From Paracoccus cavernae (GTDB lineage Bacteria > Pseudomonadota > Alphaproteobacteria > Rhodobacterales > Rhodobacteraceae): 64,000 nucleotides of DNA. The notes under the pieces are model-generated. The model was not told the DNA's origin and did no database searches. It saw nothing but the letters and a program-made list of their open reading frames with translations. Position 1 is the stretch's first letter; the number at the start of each line of letters is the position of its first letter. A program made the translations under genes and the position numbers. Shown here one piece after another: positions 9,527 through 18,333 of this stretch. The stretch covers positions 2,058,501-2,122,500 of the forward strand of contig JAUFRC010000001.1 of assembly GCA_030410095.1 (NCBI GenBank), read 5' to 3'.

Positions 9527-9984
9527 TCAGGACCGGCCGGTCGAGCCGAAGCCGCCCGAGGCGCGATCACTCTCCGAGAGGGTCTCGGCCATGACATAGC
9601 GGGCCTGAACCACCGGCGCGATCACGGCCTGCGCGATCCGCTCGCCATGGGCGATCACGAAGGGTTCGCGGCCGAGATTGACCAAAATGACGCCCAAAGG
9701 CCCGCGATAATCGCTGTCGACCGTGCCGGGCGCATTGGCCACCGTCACGCCATATTTGAGCGCGAGGCCCGAACGTGGCCGCACCTGCATCTCGAATCCA
9801 TGGGGATTTCGACCCGAAGACCCGTCGGCACCAGCTTCACATCGCCCGGCTCGAGGGTCAGATCGCGACCGGCGAGGTCGGCGCGCAAATCGGCGCCGGC
9901 CGCACCGGCCGTCTGATAGTCGGGAAGCGGAAGGGCGGGATCCGCCCCTTCGTCGCGCATGACCAAAATCCGAATATCCGGCAT
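9527..9984 (-). CDS. dut: deoxyuridine 5'-triphosphate nucleotidohydrolase (dUTPase)
   Basis: About 152 residues. Hydrolyses dUTP to dUMP and pyrophosphate, keeping uracil out of DNA and supplying thymidylate synthesis. The five trimeric-dUTPase motifs are visible: [30 protein letters not shown], the GERIAQAV region and [12 protein letters not shown] prefer the second of two adjacent ATGs (9984) because AAGGAAGG then sits at normal spacing. A G is missing near 9801 (MGFEM expected). It lies 29 bases after infC and 11 before thiF. Confidence 0.95.
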
Positions 9985-10016
9985 CATGCGCCTTCCTTAT
10001 CGTTAAGATCACGCCC

Positions 10017-10556
10017 TTATTTGGGCGCGATCATCATCACCATCTGGCGGCCTTCGAGCTTGGGCATCGACTCGACCTTGCCGGCCTCGCCGACCTCGGC
10101 TGCAACGCGGTGCAGCAATTCGAGGCCCAGCTGCTGGTGCGCCATTTCGCGGCCACGGAAGCGCAAGGTGATTTTCACCTTGTCGCCTTCGCCCAGGAAT
10201 TTCATCACGCTGCGCATTTTGACTTCGTAGTCGTGGGTATCGGTTCCCGGACGGAACTTGATCTCCTTGACCTCGATGACCTTCTGCTTCTTGCGCGCCT
10301 CGGCTTCGCGTTTTTGCTGTTCATATTTGAACTTGCCGAGGTCCATGATCTTGCAGACCGGCGGAACGGCATTGGGCGAGATCTCGACCAGATCGAGCCC
10401 GACGGCCTGAGCCAGCTCGATCCCTTTGGCCGGGGTCACGACCCCGATGTTCTCACCTTCCGCGCCGATCAGGCGAATTTCAGCGACACGGATACGATCA
10501 TTGACGCGCGGGCCAGTGTCACGGACGGGCGGTGCGTTATGCGGTCTGCGAGCTAT
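10017..10556 (-). CDS. infC: translation initiation factor IF-3, ATA start codon
   Basis: 179 residues, intact. IF-3 binds the 30S subunit, checks the start codon and prevents 50S joining. The N-domain reads [17 protein letters not shown] and the C-domain [14 protein letters not shown] through [17 protein letters not shown]. There is no in-frame ATG, GTG or TTG that gives the whole N-domain. The conserved start of Rhodobacterales IF-3 (ARRPHNAP) follows an ATA at 10556, with AAGGAAG about 8 bases upstream. Rare start codons (ATT, ATC, ATA) are a known feature of infC and underlie its autoregulation. Confidence 0.93.
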   Translation of the reverse strand: MARRPHNAPPVRDTGPRVNDRIRVAEIRLIGAEGENIGVVTPAKGIELAQAVGLDLVEISPNAVPPVCKIMDLGKFKYEQQKREAEARKKQKVIEVKEIKFRPGTDTHDYEVKMRSVMKFLGEGDKVKITLRFRGREMAHQQLGLELLHRVAAEVGEAGKVESMPKLEGRQMVMMIAPK

Positions 10557-11098
10557 GGTAGTCTTCCTTCAATTGTTGGGAATCTGTGGGCTTTAGATAG
10601 CCATGAAGGCGCGGCCTTTCAACCTGTTTCGTCCGCCTCGGGGATTGTCGGGGCCGCAGCCACAAGGGCCTGCGCGCCGCAGTCGCAGCAAAGCCGCCGG
10701 CGCGATCTCCCGCGGGTCGCACAAGGGGCCAAGGGTGGACAAACGGGGCCGGACGGAGCGCGACGGGTACACCGCGAGGGCCCGCGCGGCCCATGCGGGG
10801 CGGCTCCGGTTGCGCCCTCCGCATCTCGCGAAGGACCGGCGGGAAAAGTCCCGACTCCCCGCGAAACCGGCGCAAAGACCGGAAAACCCTTATCTTCCTC
10901 AAGAGATTGGCGGAAACCGCACGGCTTTTTGCCGCTTGCGGGCGCACGGCCCCTGCCCTGCCGCGTCCTTGCTCTGCGCGAAAAGTCCCGATGGGCCGTC
11001 CCACGCACTTCCCGCACCCCGTCGGGCATGTCATAGAGGGGCCAAGCATTTTCTGCCACCTTCGCCGCTTTGCCGCGGCCTCATGCCGGAGTCCCTCA
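10557..11098. other. 542-base GC-rich intergenic region between infC and the Ala-rich gene
   Basis: It separates two divergent genes. Open frames exist on both strands, but they are Arg/Pro-rich, have no plausible ribosome sites and look like GC-driven chance frames. It must hold promoters for both sides and the infC leader. I see no convincing hairpin, tRNA or known riboswitch in it. Confidence 0.5.
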
Positions 11099-11836
11099 AT
11101 GGCGCGTATCCTGTCGCTTGTCGTGATCCTTGTTCTTGCCGGCGGTGGCGTCTGGCTGTGGTCGGGCGGAGATCTTTCGCGCGTCACCTCGCAAATCGAG
11201 GCGCTGACCGGCGGCACTCCGACCGCCCCCGAGGCACCCGCAGCTGCAGCGCCGGCAGAAACGCCCGCCGAACCGGAACCCGCTCCGGCAGCCCCCGTAG
11301 CCACCACGCCCGAGGTTCCCGCCGCTCCGGCAGCCGCTCCCGTCGTGACGGATGAAGCTGCGGCCGATGCCGCAGGCAATGCCGCCGATGCGGCCGCCGA
11401 TGCGGCAGCGACCGCGACCGATGCCGCGGCCGAAGCGGTCGAGGCCGCGCCGACCAGCCCTGCCGCGCAAGAGGCCGAGGCTGCTGCCGAAACCGCGATC
11501 GAGGCCGCCGACCGCGCTGCCAATGCCGCTGTCGAGGCCACCTCCAGCGCCGATCCCGCAGCGGCCGCAGGCGTCGCAGCCGAAGCGACCCAGGAGGCCG
11601 CCTCCGCTGCCGCCGAAGCAGGCTCCGCCGCCTCGCAAGCCGCCGCCGACGGGGCCGAGATCGCCCGCCTTCTGACCCCCGAAGGCTACGACAAGGCCCG
11701 CGTTGCGGCGCTGATCGATGCTTCGACCATCGGCGACGACCAGAAAACCACGCTGAAATCGCTGCTCGACAGCGCCTCGTCCAACCCCGACCTGTTCAAG
11801 GCCGCGCTCAATCAGGTGCGGGCCATCCTGAAATGA
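11099..11836 (+). CDS. Ala-rich membrane-anchored protein
   Basis: 245 residues, intact. An N-terminal hydrophobic segment (MARILSLVVILVLAGGGVWL) is followed by a long Ala/Pro/Glu-rich region (about residues 38–180). Its second half is almost pure Ala/Asp/Glu with a helical periodicity, then comes a short folded-looking C-terminal domain starting EIARLLTPEGYDKARVAALI. It probably has one membrane span with the rest in the periplasm. The stop overlaps the next gene as ATGA, so the pair is translationally coupled. I do not recognise the family. The antisense strand shows a long open frame caused only by the Ala codons. Confidence 0.7.
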   Translation: MARILSLVVILVLAGGGVWLWSGGDLSRVTSQIEALTGGTPTAPEAPAAAAPAETPAEPEPAPAAPVATTPEVPAAPAAAPVVTDEAAADAAGNAADAAADAAATATDAAAEAVEAAPTSPAAQEAEAAAETAIEAADRAANAAVEATSSADPAAAAGVAAEATQEAASAAAEAGSAASQAAADGAEIARLLTPEGYDKARVAALIDASTIGDDQKTTLKSLLDSASSNPDLFKAALNQVRAILK

Positions 11837-12745
11837 GCGGCTTTCGCGACCTCAAGACCTTTATTGCGAACAACGGTTTGAAGAAGGCCAAAGGCCCGAT
11901 CGCCGTGATCCTGATCGAGGATGATGCCGCGATTGCCACAACGCTGTCGCATCACCTCAAGCTGGGCTTTCGCCAGATCATTGCGCTCTCGTCGAACCCC
12001 TGCCCGAGGCGATGCTGCCGCTCGCGGCGCATCCGGCGGCAAGCGACGGGGCCGCGCCCCGTCCCGACAGCCGCGTCGTCAACCTCCAGTTCAACACCCG
12101 CCATCATCAGGCCCATGTCGATGCGGTGAACATGGTGATCGACGCCGTGCCCGAGGGGACCTGGCTTTACTACTGCTACAACAGCGAATTCCTGTTCTTC
12201 CCCTTCTCGGATCGCGCTCGGTCGGCGAGATGCTGGCCTTCCACGCCGAGGAACGCCGCCGTGCCATGCTGACCTATGTGGTCGATCTCTATGCCCCCGA
12301 TCTGGCGCGCTTCCCCGATGCGGTCAGCCTGTCCGAAGCGCGCTTCGACCAGACCGGCTATTACGCGCTCGGCCGCCGGAATCGCGAGGGCGGCTTCCAC
12401 GAGCGCCAGCTCGACTTCTTCGGCGGGCTGCGCTGGCGTTTCGAGGAACATCTGCCCGCCGATCGCCGCCGCATCGACCGGATCGCGCTGTTCCGCTCCA
12501 CCAAAGGACTGAAACTTCAGGCCGACCACCGGTTCGACATCGAGGAATACAACACTTATTCCTGCCCGTGGCACCATAATCTGACCGCGACGATCACCTC
12601 GTTCCGCGTGGCCAAGGCGCTGGCCCAAAACCCCGGCTCGCGGGCCGAAATCCGCGATTTCAACTGGCGCAACTCGGTGCCGTTCCGCTGGAATGCCCAG
12701 CAGTTGATGGATTTGGGGCTGATGGAGCCTGGCCAGTGGTTCTGA
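11833..12745 (+). CDS. glycosyltransferase-family-2-like conserved protein
   Basis: 304 residues after repair. The N-terminus (MSGFRDLKTFIANNGLKKAK, then AVILIEDDAAIATTLSHHLKLGFRQIIA) resembles a nucleotide-sugar-binding fold. A central AVNMVIDAVPEGTWLYYCYNSEF and a C-terminal EEYNTYSCPWHHNLTATI follow. I recall Rhodobacterales proteins of this type annotated as glycosyltransferase family 2, but the usual DxD/ED catalytic signature is not obvious, so activity is uncertain. Two bases are missing: near 11994 (SSEPLPEA expected) and at 12210–12213 (GATTC read as GATC). It overlaps the Ala-rich gene by 4 bases. The function of the pair is unknown. Confidence 0.65.
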
Positions 12746-12761
12746 GCGCTACACACTGACG

Positions 12762-12782
12762 CGGGGGCAAGCATGGCCCCCG
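12762..12782 (+). terminator. possible weak terminator
   Basis: CGGGGGC, a 7-base loop and GCCCCCG, 16 bases after the stop of the glycosyltransferase-like gene. There is no T run, so it may act only as an RNA-stabilising hairpin. Confidence 0.4.
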
Positions 12783-12962
12783 ATCGGGCGGAAGATGCGA
12801 CTTTTGCAGGGGGCAAAGGCCCAAACCGCTTCGGAGCGGCGCCCTTTCGGACTATGGTAACGCCGTCGTCAGACTTGCACGCTAGTCCTGCACGATGATA
12901 GACGGAACGTCATTCATGACCTGGGGGCATAGCTCCCGCCCAGCACAACAGGCAGGCAAAAT

Positions 12963-13472
12963 ATGACAATGACCCGGACCAGTTTCGACAAGGAAGACCT
13001 GCTCGCCTGCGCGCGTGGGGAACTTTTCGGGCCCGGTAATGCGCAGCTTCCCCTGCCGCCGATGCTGATGATGGACCGCATCACCGATATTTCGGGCGAT
13101 GCCGGCCTGCATGGCAAAGGCCATGTCGTTGCCGAATTCGATATCAACCCGGATCTGTGGTTCTTCGAGTGCCACTTCCTCAACAACCCGATCATGCCGG
13201 GCTGTCTCGGCCTTGACGGGCTGTGGCAGCTGACGGGCTTCAACCTCGGCTGGCGCGGCTGGCTGGGTCGCGGCTATGCGCTCGGCGTGGGCGAGGTCAA
13301 GCTGACCGGCATGGTCCGCCCCGACCGCAAGAAACTGACCTATTTCGTGGATTTCACCAAAGCGATCCAGACGCGCCGCCTGACCATGGGCGTGGCGGAC
13401 GGCCGTGTCGAAGCGGATGGCGAGACCATCTATGAAGTCAAAGACATGAAGGTCGCCCTTTCGGCAAACTGA
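12963..13472 (+). CDS. fabA: 3-hydroxydecanoyl-ACP dehydratase/isomerase FabA
   Basis: 169 residues, intact. Dehydrates 3-hydroxydecanoyl-ACP and isomerises trans-2 to cis-3-decenoyl-ACP, the branch point of anaerobic unsaturated fatty-acid synthesis. Catalytic His71 ([19 protein letters not shown]) and Asp85 match E. coli His70/Asp84. Length and the N-terminal [16 protein letters not shown] are typical. It is the first gene of fabA–fabB–fabI; fabB starts 23 bases downstream. The 217 bases upstream should hold the promoter. Confidence 0.97.
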   Translation: MTMTRTSFDKEDLLACARGELFGPGNAQLPLPPMLMMDRITDISGDAGLHGKGHVVAEFDINPDLWFFECHFLNNPIMPGCLGLDGLWQLTGFNLGWRGWLGRGYALGVGEVKLTGMVRPDRKKLTYFVDFTKAIQTRRLTMGVADGRVEADGETIYEVKDMKVALSAN

Positions 13473-13495
13473 CCTTTCAGATGAAGGAGGACACC

Positions 13496-14723
13496 ATGCG
13501 TCGCGTGGTCATTACCGGGCTGGGGATCGTCTCGCCCATCGGCAACAACGCCTCCGAGGTCACCGAGAGCTTGCGGCTGGGGAAATCGGGTCTCTCGACC
13601 GCTCCGGGCTATGCGGAACTGGGTTTCCGCAGCCAGGTTCACGGCATGCCCAAGATCAATGTCGAGGAGCATATCGACAAGCGTAACCTGCGCTTCATGG
13701 GTCCGGGCGCGGCCTATAACTTCATCGCCATGGAGCAGGCGATCGCCGATTCCGGCCTCGAGGAGAAAGACGTCTCGAACGAGCGCACCGGCCTGATCAT
13801 GGGCTCGGGCGGTCCGTCGACCTCGAACCTGTTCGAGGCCCATAAGATCACGCTGGAAAAGGGCGCGCCGAAAAAGATGGGGCCGTTCATGGTCACGCGC
13901 GGCATGTCCTCGACCAATTCGGCCTGCCTTGCGACGCCGTTCAAGATCAAGGGCGTGAACTATTCGATCACCTCGGCCTGCTCGACCTCGGCGCATTGCA
14001 TCGGCAACGGCGTCGAACAGATCCAGCTGGGCAAGCAGGATATCGTCTTTGCCGGCGGCGGCGAGGAACTCGACTGGACGCTGTCGTGCCTGTTCGACGC
14101 GATGGGCGCGATGTCGTCGAAATACAACGACACGCCCGAAACCGCCTCGCGTCCCTATGACGTCAGCCGCGACGGTTTCGTCATCGCGGGCGGCGGCGGT
14201 GTGGTCGTGCTCGAAGAGCTGGGCCATGCGCTGGCGCGCGGTGCCAAAATCTATGCCGAAGTCACCGGCTACGGCGCGACTTCGGACGGCTACGACATGG
14301 TTGCCCCTCGGGCGAAGGCGGCGAGCGCTCGATGCGTCTGGCGCTTTCGACCATCGGCGAGGGTCGCAAGGTCAACTACATCAACGCGCACGGCACCTCG
14401 ACCCCGTCGGCGATGTCGGCGAGATCGAGGCCGCGCGCCGCGTCTTCGGCGAAGGCAATATGCCGAAAATCGCTTCGACCAAATCGCTGACCGGCCATTC
14501 GCTTGGTGCGACCGGCGTTCACGAGGCGATCTATTCGCTGCTGATGATGCAGAACCGCTTCATCGCGGCATCGGCCAATATCGTCGAGCTGGACCCCCGT
14601 ATCCATCCCGACGAGATCGCGCTGGAACGCATCGACAATGTCGATTTTGACACAGTCTTGTCGAATAGCTTCGGCTTCGGTGGAACCAATGCCACCCTTG
14701 CGATGTCTGTCTATAAAGATTGA
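13496..14723 (+). CDS. fabB: 3-oxoacyl-ACP synthase I FabB
   Basis: 409 residues after repair. Elongates acyl-ACPs with malonyl-ACP and, in the FabA pathway, the cis-3-decenoyl intermediate. The catalytic triad is Cys162 ([12 protein letters not shown]) with His in NAHGTSTP and in [13 protein letters not shown] chose the start at 13496 because AAGGAGGACACC directly precedes it. Two bases are missing: a C near 14308 (VAPSGEGG expected) and a C near 14403 (STPVGDVGE expected). It is cotranscribed with fabA and fabI. Confidence 0.96.
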
Positions 14724-14742
14724 TCTGGAAGAAGGTTGGGCA

Positions 14743-15530
14743 ATGACCGAATTGCTGAAAGGTAAACGCGCGCTTGTCATGGGTGTCGCGAATGATCGCT
14801 CGATCGCTTGGGAATCGCCAAGGCCCTGCACGAGGCAGGTGCCGAGCTGGCTTTCTCCTATCAGGGCGATGCTTTCGGCAAGCGTGTCGAGCCGCTGGCG
14901 AAATCATTGGGGTCCGACTTCCTGTTGGACCTCGATGTTCAGGACGACGCCTCGCTGGATGCGGGCTTCGCCGAGATCGAGAAGCGCTGGGGCAAGTTCG
15001 ACATTCTCGTCCATGCCATCGCGTTTTCCGACAAGAACGAGCTGACCGGCCGTTTCATCAACACCACGCGCGAGAATTTCAAAACCTCGCTGACGATCTC
15101 GTGCTTCTCGCTGATCGACGTGGCGCGGCGCGCCCATGCGCTGATGAACGAGGGCGGATCGATCATCACGCTGACCTATGCCGGCTCGAACCGCGTGACG
15201 CCTTACTACAACGTCATGGGGGTCGCGAAAGCGGCGCTGGAATCCTCGGTCCGCTATCTGGCGAATGATCTCGGCCCCGAGGGGATCCGCGTCAATGCGA
15301 TCAGCCCCGGCCCGATGAAAACCCTTGCCGGTGCCGCGATCGGCGGCGCGCGCAAGACCTATCGCCACACCGAGGCAAACGCGCCCTTGCGCGCCAATGC
15401 CACGCTGGAAGCGATCGGCGGCACGGCGGTCTGGCTTTGCTCGGATTGGGGCGCCTGCACCACCGGCGAGACGATCCTTGTCGATGGCGGCTACCACGTT
15501 CTGGGCATGCCGCAGTCGGAAAACCTCTGA
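14743..15530 (+). CDS. fabI: enoyl-ACP reductase (NADH) FabI
   Basis: 262 residues after repair. Last step of each fatty-acid elongation cycle: trans-2-enoyl-ACP to acyl-ACP. It is a short-chain dehydrogenase fold with GVANDRSIAWGIA for the cofactor and Tyr146, Tyr156 and Lys163 (YYNVMGVAKA) in the FabI arrangement, the numbering equal to E. coli. One G is missing near 14811. The gene begins 19 bases after fabB. Its stop overlaps the next start as TGATG, so the hydrolase is probably co-translated. Confidence 0.96.
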
Positions 15531-16352
15531 TGGAGGCGCGCTTTACCGCGCAGCCGACGGAGCCCGCCTCGCTTATCGCGACGAGGGTGACGGGCTGCCG
15601 GTACTGGCGCTTTCCGGCCTGACCCGCACGGGTCGGGATTTCGACTATCTTGCGCCGCATCTGACCGGCATCCGGCTGATCCGCCCCGATTACCGCGGGC
15701 GCGGAGAGTCGGACTGGACGGGTGCGGCCAGCTATAGCGTTGCGCAGGAAGGCGCGGATGCGCTCGCGCTGCTCGACCATCTGGGCGTCGCGAAAGCCGC
15801 GATCCTCGGGACCTCGCGCGGCGGTTTGATCGGAATGTATCTGGCCGCCGTTGCCAAGGACCGCATGACGGGACTTTGCCTCAATGATGTCGGGCCTGTG
15901 CTGGAAAAGGCGGGCCTCGACAAGATTTTCGACTATATCGGCCGCAATCCGGTCGGCAAATCCCCGAGGATATCGCCGCCAAAATGCCCAAAGTCATGGC
16001 CGGTTTCGCCAATGTCGCGCCGGGCCGCTGGCTTTCCGAGGCGCGGCTGCATTACCACCAGACGCCGGGCGGCATGAAAATCACCTATGATCCGGCGCTG
16101 CGCGAGGCCTTCATCGAGGCGATGTCCGGCCCCGTGATCGACGCATGGCCCATCTTCGACGCGACCCGAGACTTGCCGCTCGCGCTGCTGCGCGGGGCGA
16201 ATTCGGATCTGCTCGCGCGAAACCGCCGCCGAGATGCGCCGCCGCCGTCCCGACATGATCTTTGCCGAGATCCCCGACCGCGCCCATATTCCCTTCCTCG
16301 ACGAGCCCGATCGCTCGCCGCACTCAGGGAGTGGTTCGCGTTGATGCGCTGA
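15530..16352 (+). CDS. alpha/beta-fold hydrolase
   Basis: 275 residues after repair. The nucleophile elbow is GTSRGG (LGTSRGGLIGMYLA), with RPDYRGRGESDW at the oxyanion side and DRAHIPFLDEP carrying the likely catalytic His. This resembles the MhpC-like esterase/lipase group; the substrate is unknown. The start overlaps the fabI stop by one base. Five bases are missing: near 15540, 15963, two from a CG repeat near 16215, and one at 16309–16312 where GATTC reads as GATC. The 3' end overlaps the convergent LysR gene by 29 bases. It may remove acyl or aromatic esters, but this is speculation from its place behind fabI. Confidence 0.82.
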
Positions 16353-17242
16353 ACGCGGCCATTTCGGCATCTTCGCGCGCAACCTCGTCGAGCAGGAATT
16401 GCCGGAAGTCGCGGATGGCCGGACGATTGCGCGACCAGCTCGGATAGACCAGCCAGACCGATTTGCGCGCCTTGCCGACATGCGGGAAGGGCTGCACCAG
16501 CGCTCCGGTCGCCAGCTCGAAACGGAAGAAGCGTGGCGTCAGCAACGCCACCCCCGCCCCGCCAGCGCCACCCGTGCCTCGTTGACCTGCGCGCCCAAGG
16601 CCGGCCATGCCTTCTGCGCGACTGGATCGAAGGCCACCCCCGCATCCGCCATCCAGCACGCCCAATTGGGATCTTGCGGATCGAGAATCGGCAACTTCAG
16701 CAGATCCTCGGGGTGGCGCAGATCGATGCTCTCCATCAGTCGGGGCGACAAAAGCGGCGCGAATGTATAGGGCATCACGAAATCGGAGGTGAGGCTGGGC
16801 CAGTCGCCATCGCCGGTCCTGATCGCCACATCGATATCGTCATGCATGAAATCGACGATGCTGTCCGAGCTTTCCAGCCGTACCGCCAACTGTGGATGGG
16901 CCATCTGGAAATGCCCAAGCCTCTGCGAGAGCCAGTTTCCCGCAAGGCTGATCATCGACGAGATCGCCAATGTCCCCCGCCTGCCCTCGGGCGGCGTATA
17001 GGTCGTGCGCAAAAGCTCGAAAGCTTCGTTGGTCGGCCCCGCGAGCCGCGCGCCCAAACGGGTCAGCTTCAGCTCGCGCGGCAGGCGTTGGAACAGCGCG
17101 CCCCCAAGCGCTCCTCGAGGATCTTGATCTGATAGCTGACACCGGCCTGCGTCATGCCGAGCTCGACGGCGGCACGGGTGAAGCTGAGATGTCTTGCAGC
17201 CGATTCGAAGACGCGAATCGCCGCCAGCGGGGGCATTTCCAT
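16324..17242 (-). CDS. LysR-family transcriptional regulator (GcvA-like)
   Basis: 306 residues after repair. The winged-helix N-terminus reads LAAIRVFESAARHLSFTRAA–VELGMTQAGVSYQIKILEERL, the GcvA/AmpR-type signature. The remaining 220 residues form the periplasmic-binding-like effector domain. The start at 17242 is preceded by AAGGAGAGCTT. Two G-run deletions (near 17108 and 16562) break the frame. It is divergent from a small DUF1127-like gene, 107 bases between starts, which is the obvious candidate target. The effector is unknown. Confidence 0.88.
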
Positions 17243-17349
17243 AAGCTCTCCTTATGTGTCGCATCCGAGGATTGGTTGGTCACCCGAGGCGGAAGCTAGC
17301 ATGGTCGCAGCCCAGATCAACGGCCTTAGAGCCCTCGAGGAGCCCCGCC

Positions 17350-17608
17350 ATGACCGCACTCACCAAAGCTGCCTGCAACCACGACCACCGCACGGCCTCG
17401 CGGCTGGTGCAATGGCTCCTGCAATGGCGGAGCCGGAAGGCCGGGAAGCTGTCGCGCGATCGTTGCACGCGATCCCGAAAACCTGCGCCACGACCTCGGT
17501 CTCGACGGCGGCATCCGCCTCGCCCGTGGAGAGCGTTCGGGCGGACGCAGGCTGGACGATACCGCCAATCGCTGCATACCGAGCAGTTTTGGCCCGTTCT
17601 TTCGCTAA
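17350..17608 (+). CDS. small DUF1127-like protein (frame uncertain)
   Basis: A short reading of about 86 residues starts MTALTKAACNHDHRTASRLV with GAGGAG seven bases upstream. It continues, after a shift near 17458, as RDPENLRHDLGLDGGIRLAR and ends at a TAA at 17606–17608. The central Arg-rich segment and HDLGLDGG are reminiscent of DUF1127 proteins, small regulators of phosphate and carbon metabolism in alphaproteobacteria, but the C-terminal extension is unusual. Two missing bases (or one extra) are needed. It lies opposite the LysR gene. Confidence in coding is moderate, in family low. Confidence 0.4.
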
Positions 17609-17615
17609 GACAGAA

Positions 17616-17675
17616 GAATGAAAGCCAATCATTTCATCAGGCTGTTAAACCGGATGCATTAATCGGCTTTCATTC
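17616..17675. repeat. 11-bp inverted repeat in the AT-rich island
   Basis: GAATGAAAGCC (17616–17626) and GGCTTTCATTC (17665–17675) are exact reverse complements with a 38-base spacer. No T run follows. It could be a regulator site pair or an mRNA 3' structure. Confidence 0.5.
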
Positions 17676-18073
17676 GATTCCCGAAACGAACTTCAAGAAT
17701 ATTTAACCGAAAGAATAAACCGTTCTGGACGGCGAAACAGAAACAAAAAAATCGTTCGATTAGACTAAAAAGTCCAACCTGACAAAGGTTATGCTCCAAA
17801 TCGGCACTCCGCCAGCATGTATGGGCAATACATTATTAACACCGATATTTTATGATCATTTAATATGCAAGCCGTTCGCGTTACCCGAATAACTCCCGGA
17901 ATACGCATAAATATAAGGGAACGACCCAAACCTAAGTGGCAGACAAATGGGTCAGCATAAATGACCTTTTGCTACGATTTAGTCAGGTGTACTTGGTCAT
18001 GAAAGTTAATTATTGGTGCTCGTGTACAGAGCATAATGTTTCGTTAATCGCTTTCTTGTTAACCAGTTAAGAC

Positions 18074-18110
18074 TCCGATCGGGCGGTGAATGATCTGCCG
18101 TCCGATCGGA
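18074..18110. ncRNA. 13-bp hairpin, candidate small RNA or leader structure
   Basis: TCCGATCGGGCGG pairs with CCGTCCGATCGGA (one G·T) around an 11-base loop. A rho-independent terminator follows 35 bases later on the same strand and no gene starts in between, so a short non-coding RNA ending at about 18172 is plausible. No known RNA family was recognised. Confidence 0.35.
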
Positions 18111-18144
18111 ATTATTTAGATCGATCCCGCATAAGAACCACTAC

Positions 18145-18172
18145 AGCCGCCCATAAAACGGGGCGGCTTTTT
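18145..18172 (+). terminator. rho-independent terminator in the AT-rich island
   Basis: AGCCGCCC, an 8-base loop, GGGCGGCT and a T run. No open frame ends near it, which is the main argument for an upstream small RNA. Confidence 0.75.
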
Positions 18173-18267
18173 GCATTGTGAACGCAATGAAACGTTATCT
18201 TCCCGTCATGAATTTGTCATATCCGGCCAAATCAATAACATTATCTTGATCGATTAATTTTCAAAAC

Positions 18268-18281
18268 TTGATCCAGATCAA
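18268..18281. promoter_or_regulatory. perfect FNR/FnrL-type binding site
   Basis: TTGATCCAGATCAA is an exact match to TTGAT-N4-ATCAA, the FNR/FnrL consensus. It lies just beyond the ettA 3' end, with no gene start to its right. It could drive a leftward transcript into the AT-rich island or be a chance palindrome. Confidence 0.5.
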
Positions 18282-18287
18282 AGAAAA

Positions 18288-18310
18288 GGGGCGAGGTGTT
18301 ACCCCGCCCC
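18288..18310 (-). terminator. terminator of ettA
   Basis: On the minus strand GGGGCGGGGT, a short loop and ACCTCGCCCC are followed by TTTTCTTT, 24 bases after the ettA stop. Confidence 0.8.
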
Positions 18311-18333
18311 GCTTCATTCAATTCAAACGCCGC

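Larger units (their letters stand above)
17609..18287. other. AT-rich gene-free island
   Basis: About 680 bases of much lower GC than the surroundings (roughly 40% by eye). There is no credible protein-coding frame longer than about 20 codons. It contains two strong hairpins, a terminator-like structure and a perfect FNR box, listed separately. It lies between the small gene at 17350 and the 3' end of ettA. Confidence 0.6.

Noticed and set aside
10537..11541. Ala/Ser-rich open frame of 334 codons on the minus strand
   Set aside because: Mirror of the Ala codons of the plus-strand gene at 11099–11836 and extends through non-coding DNA. No start context.
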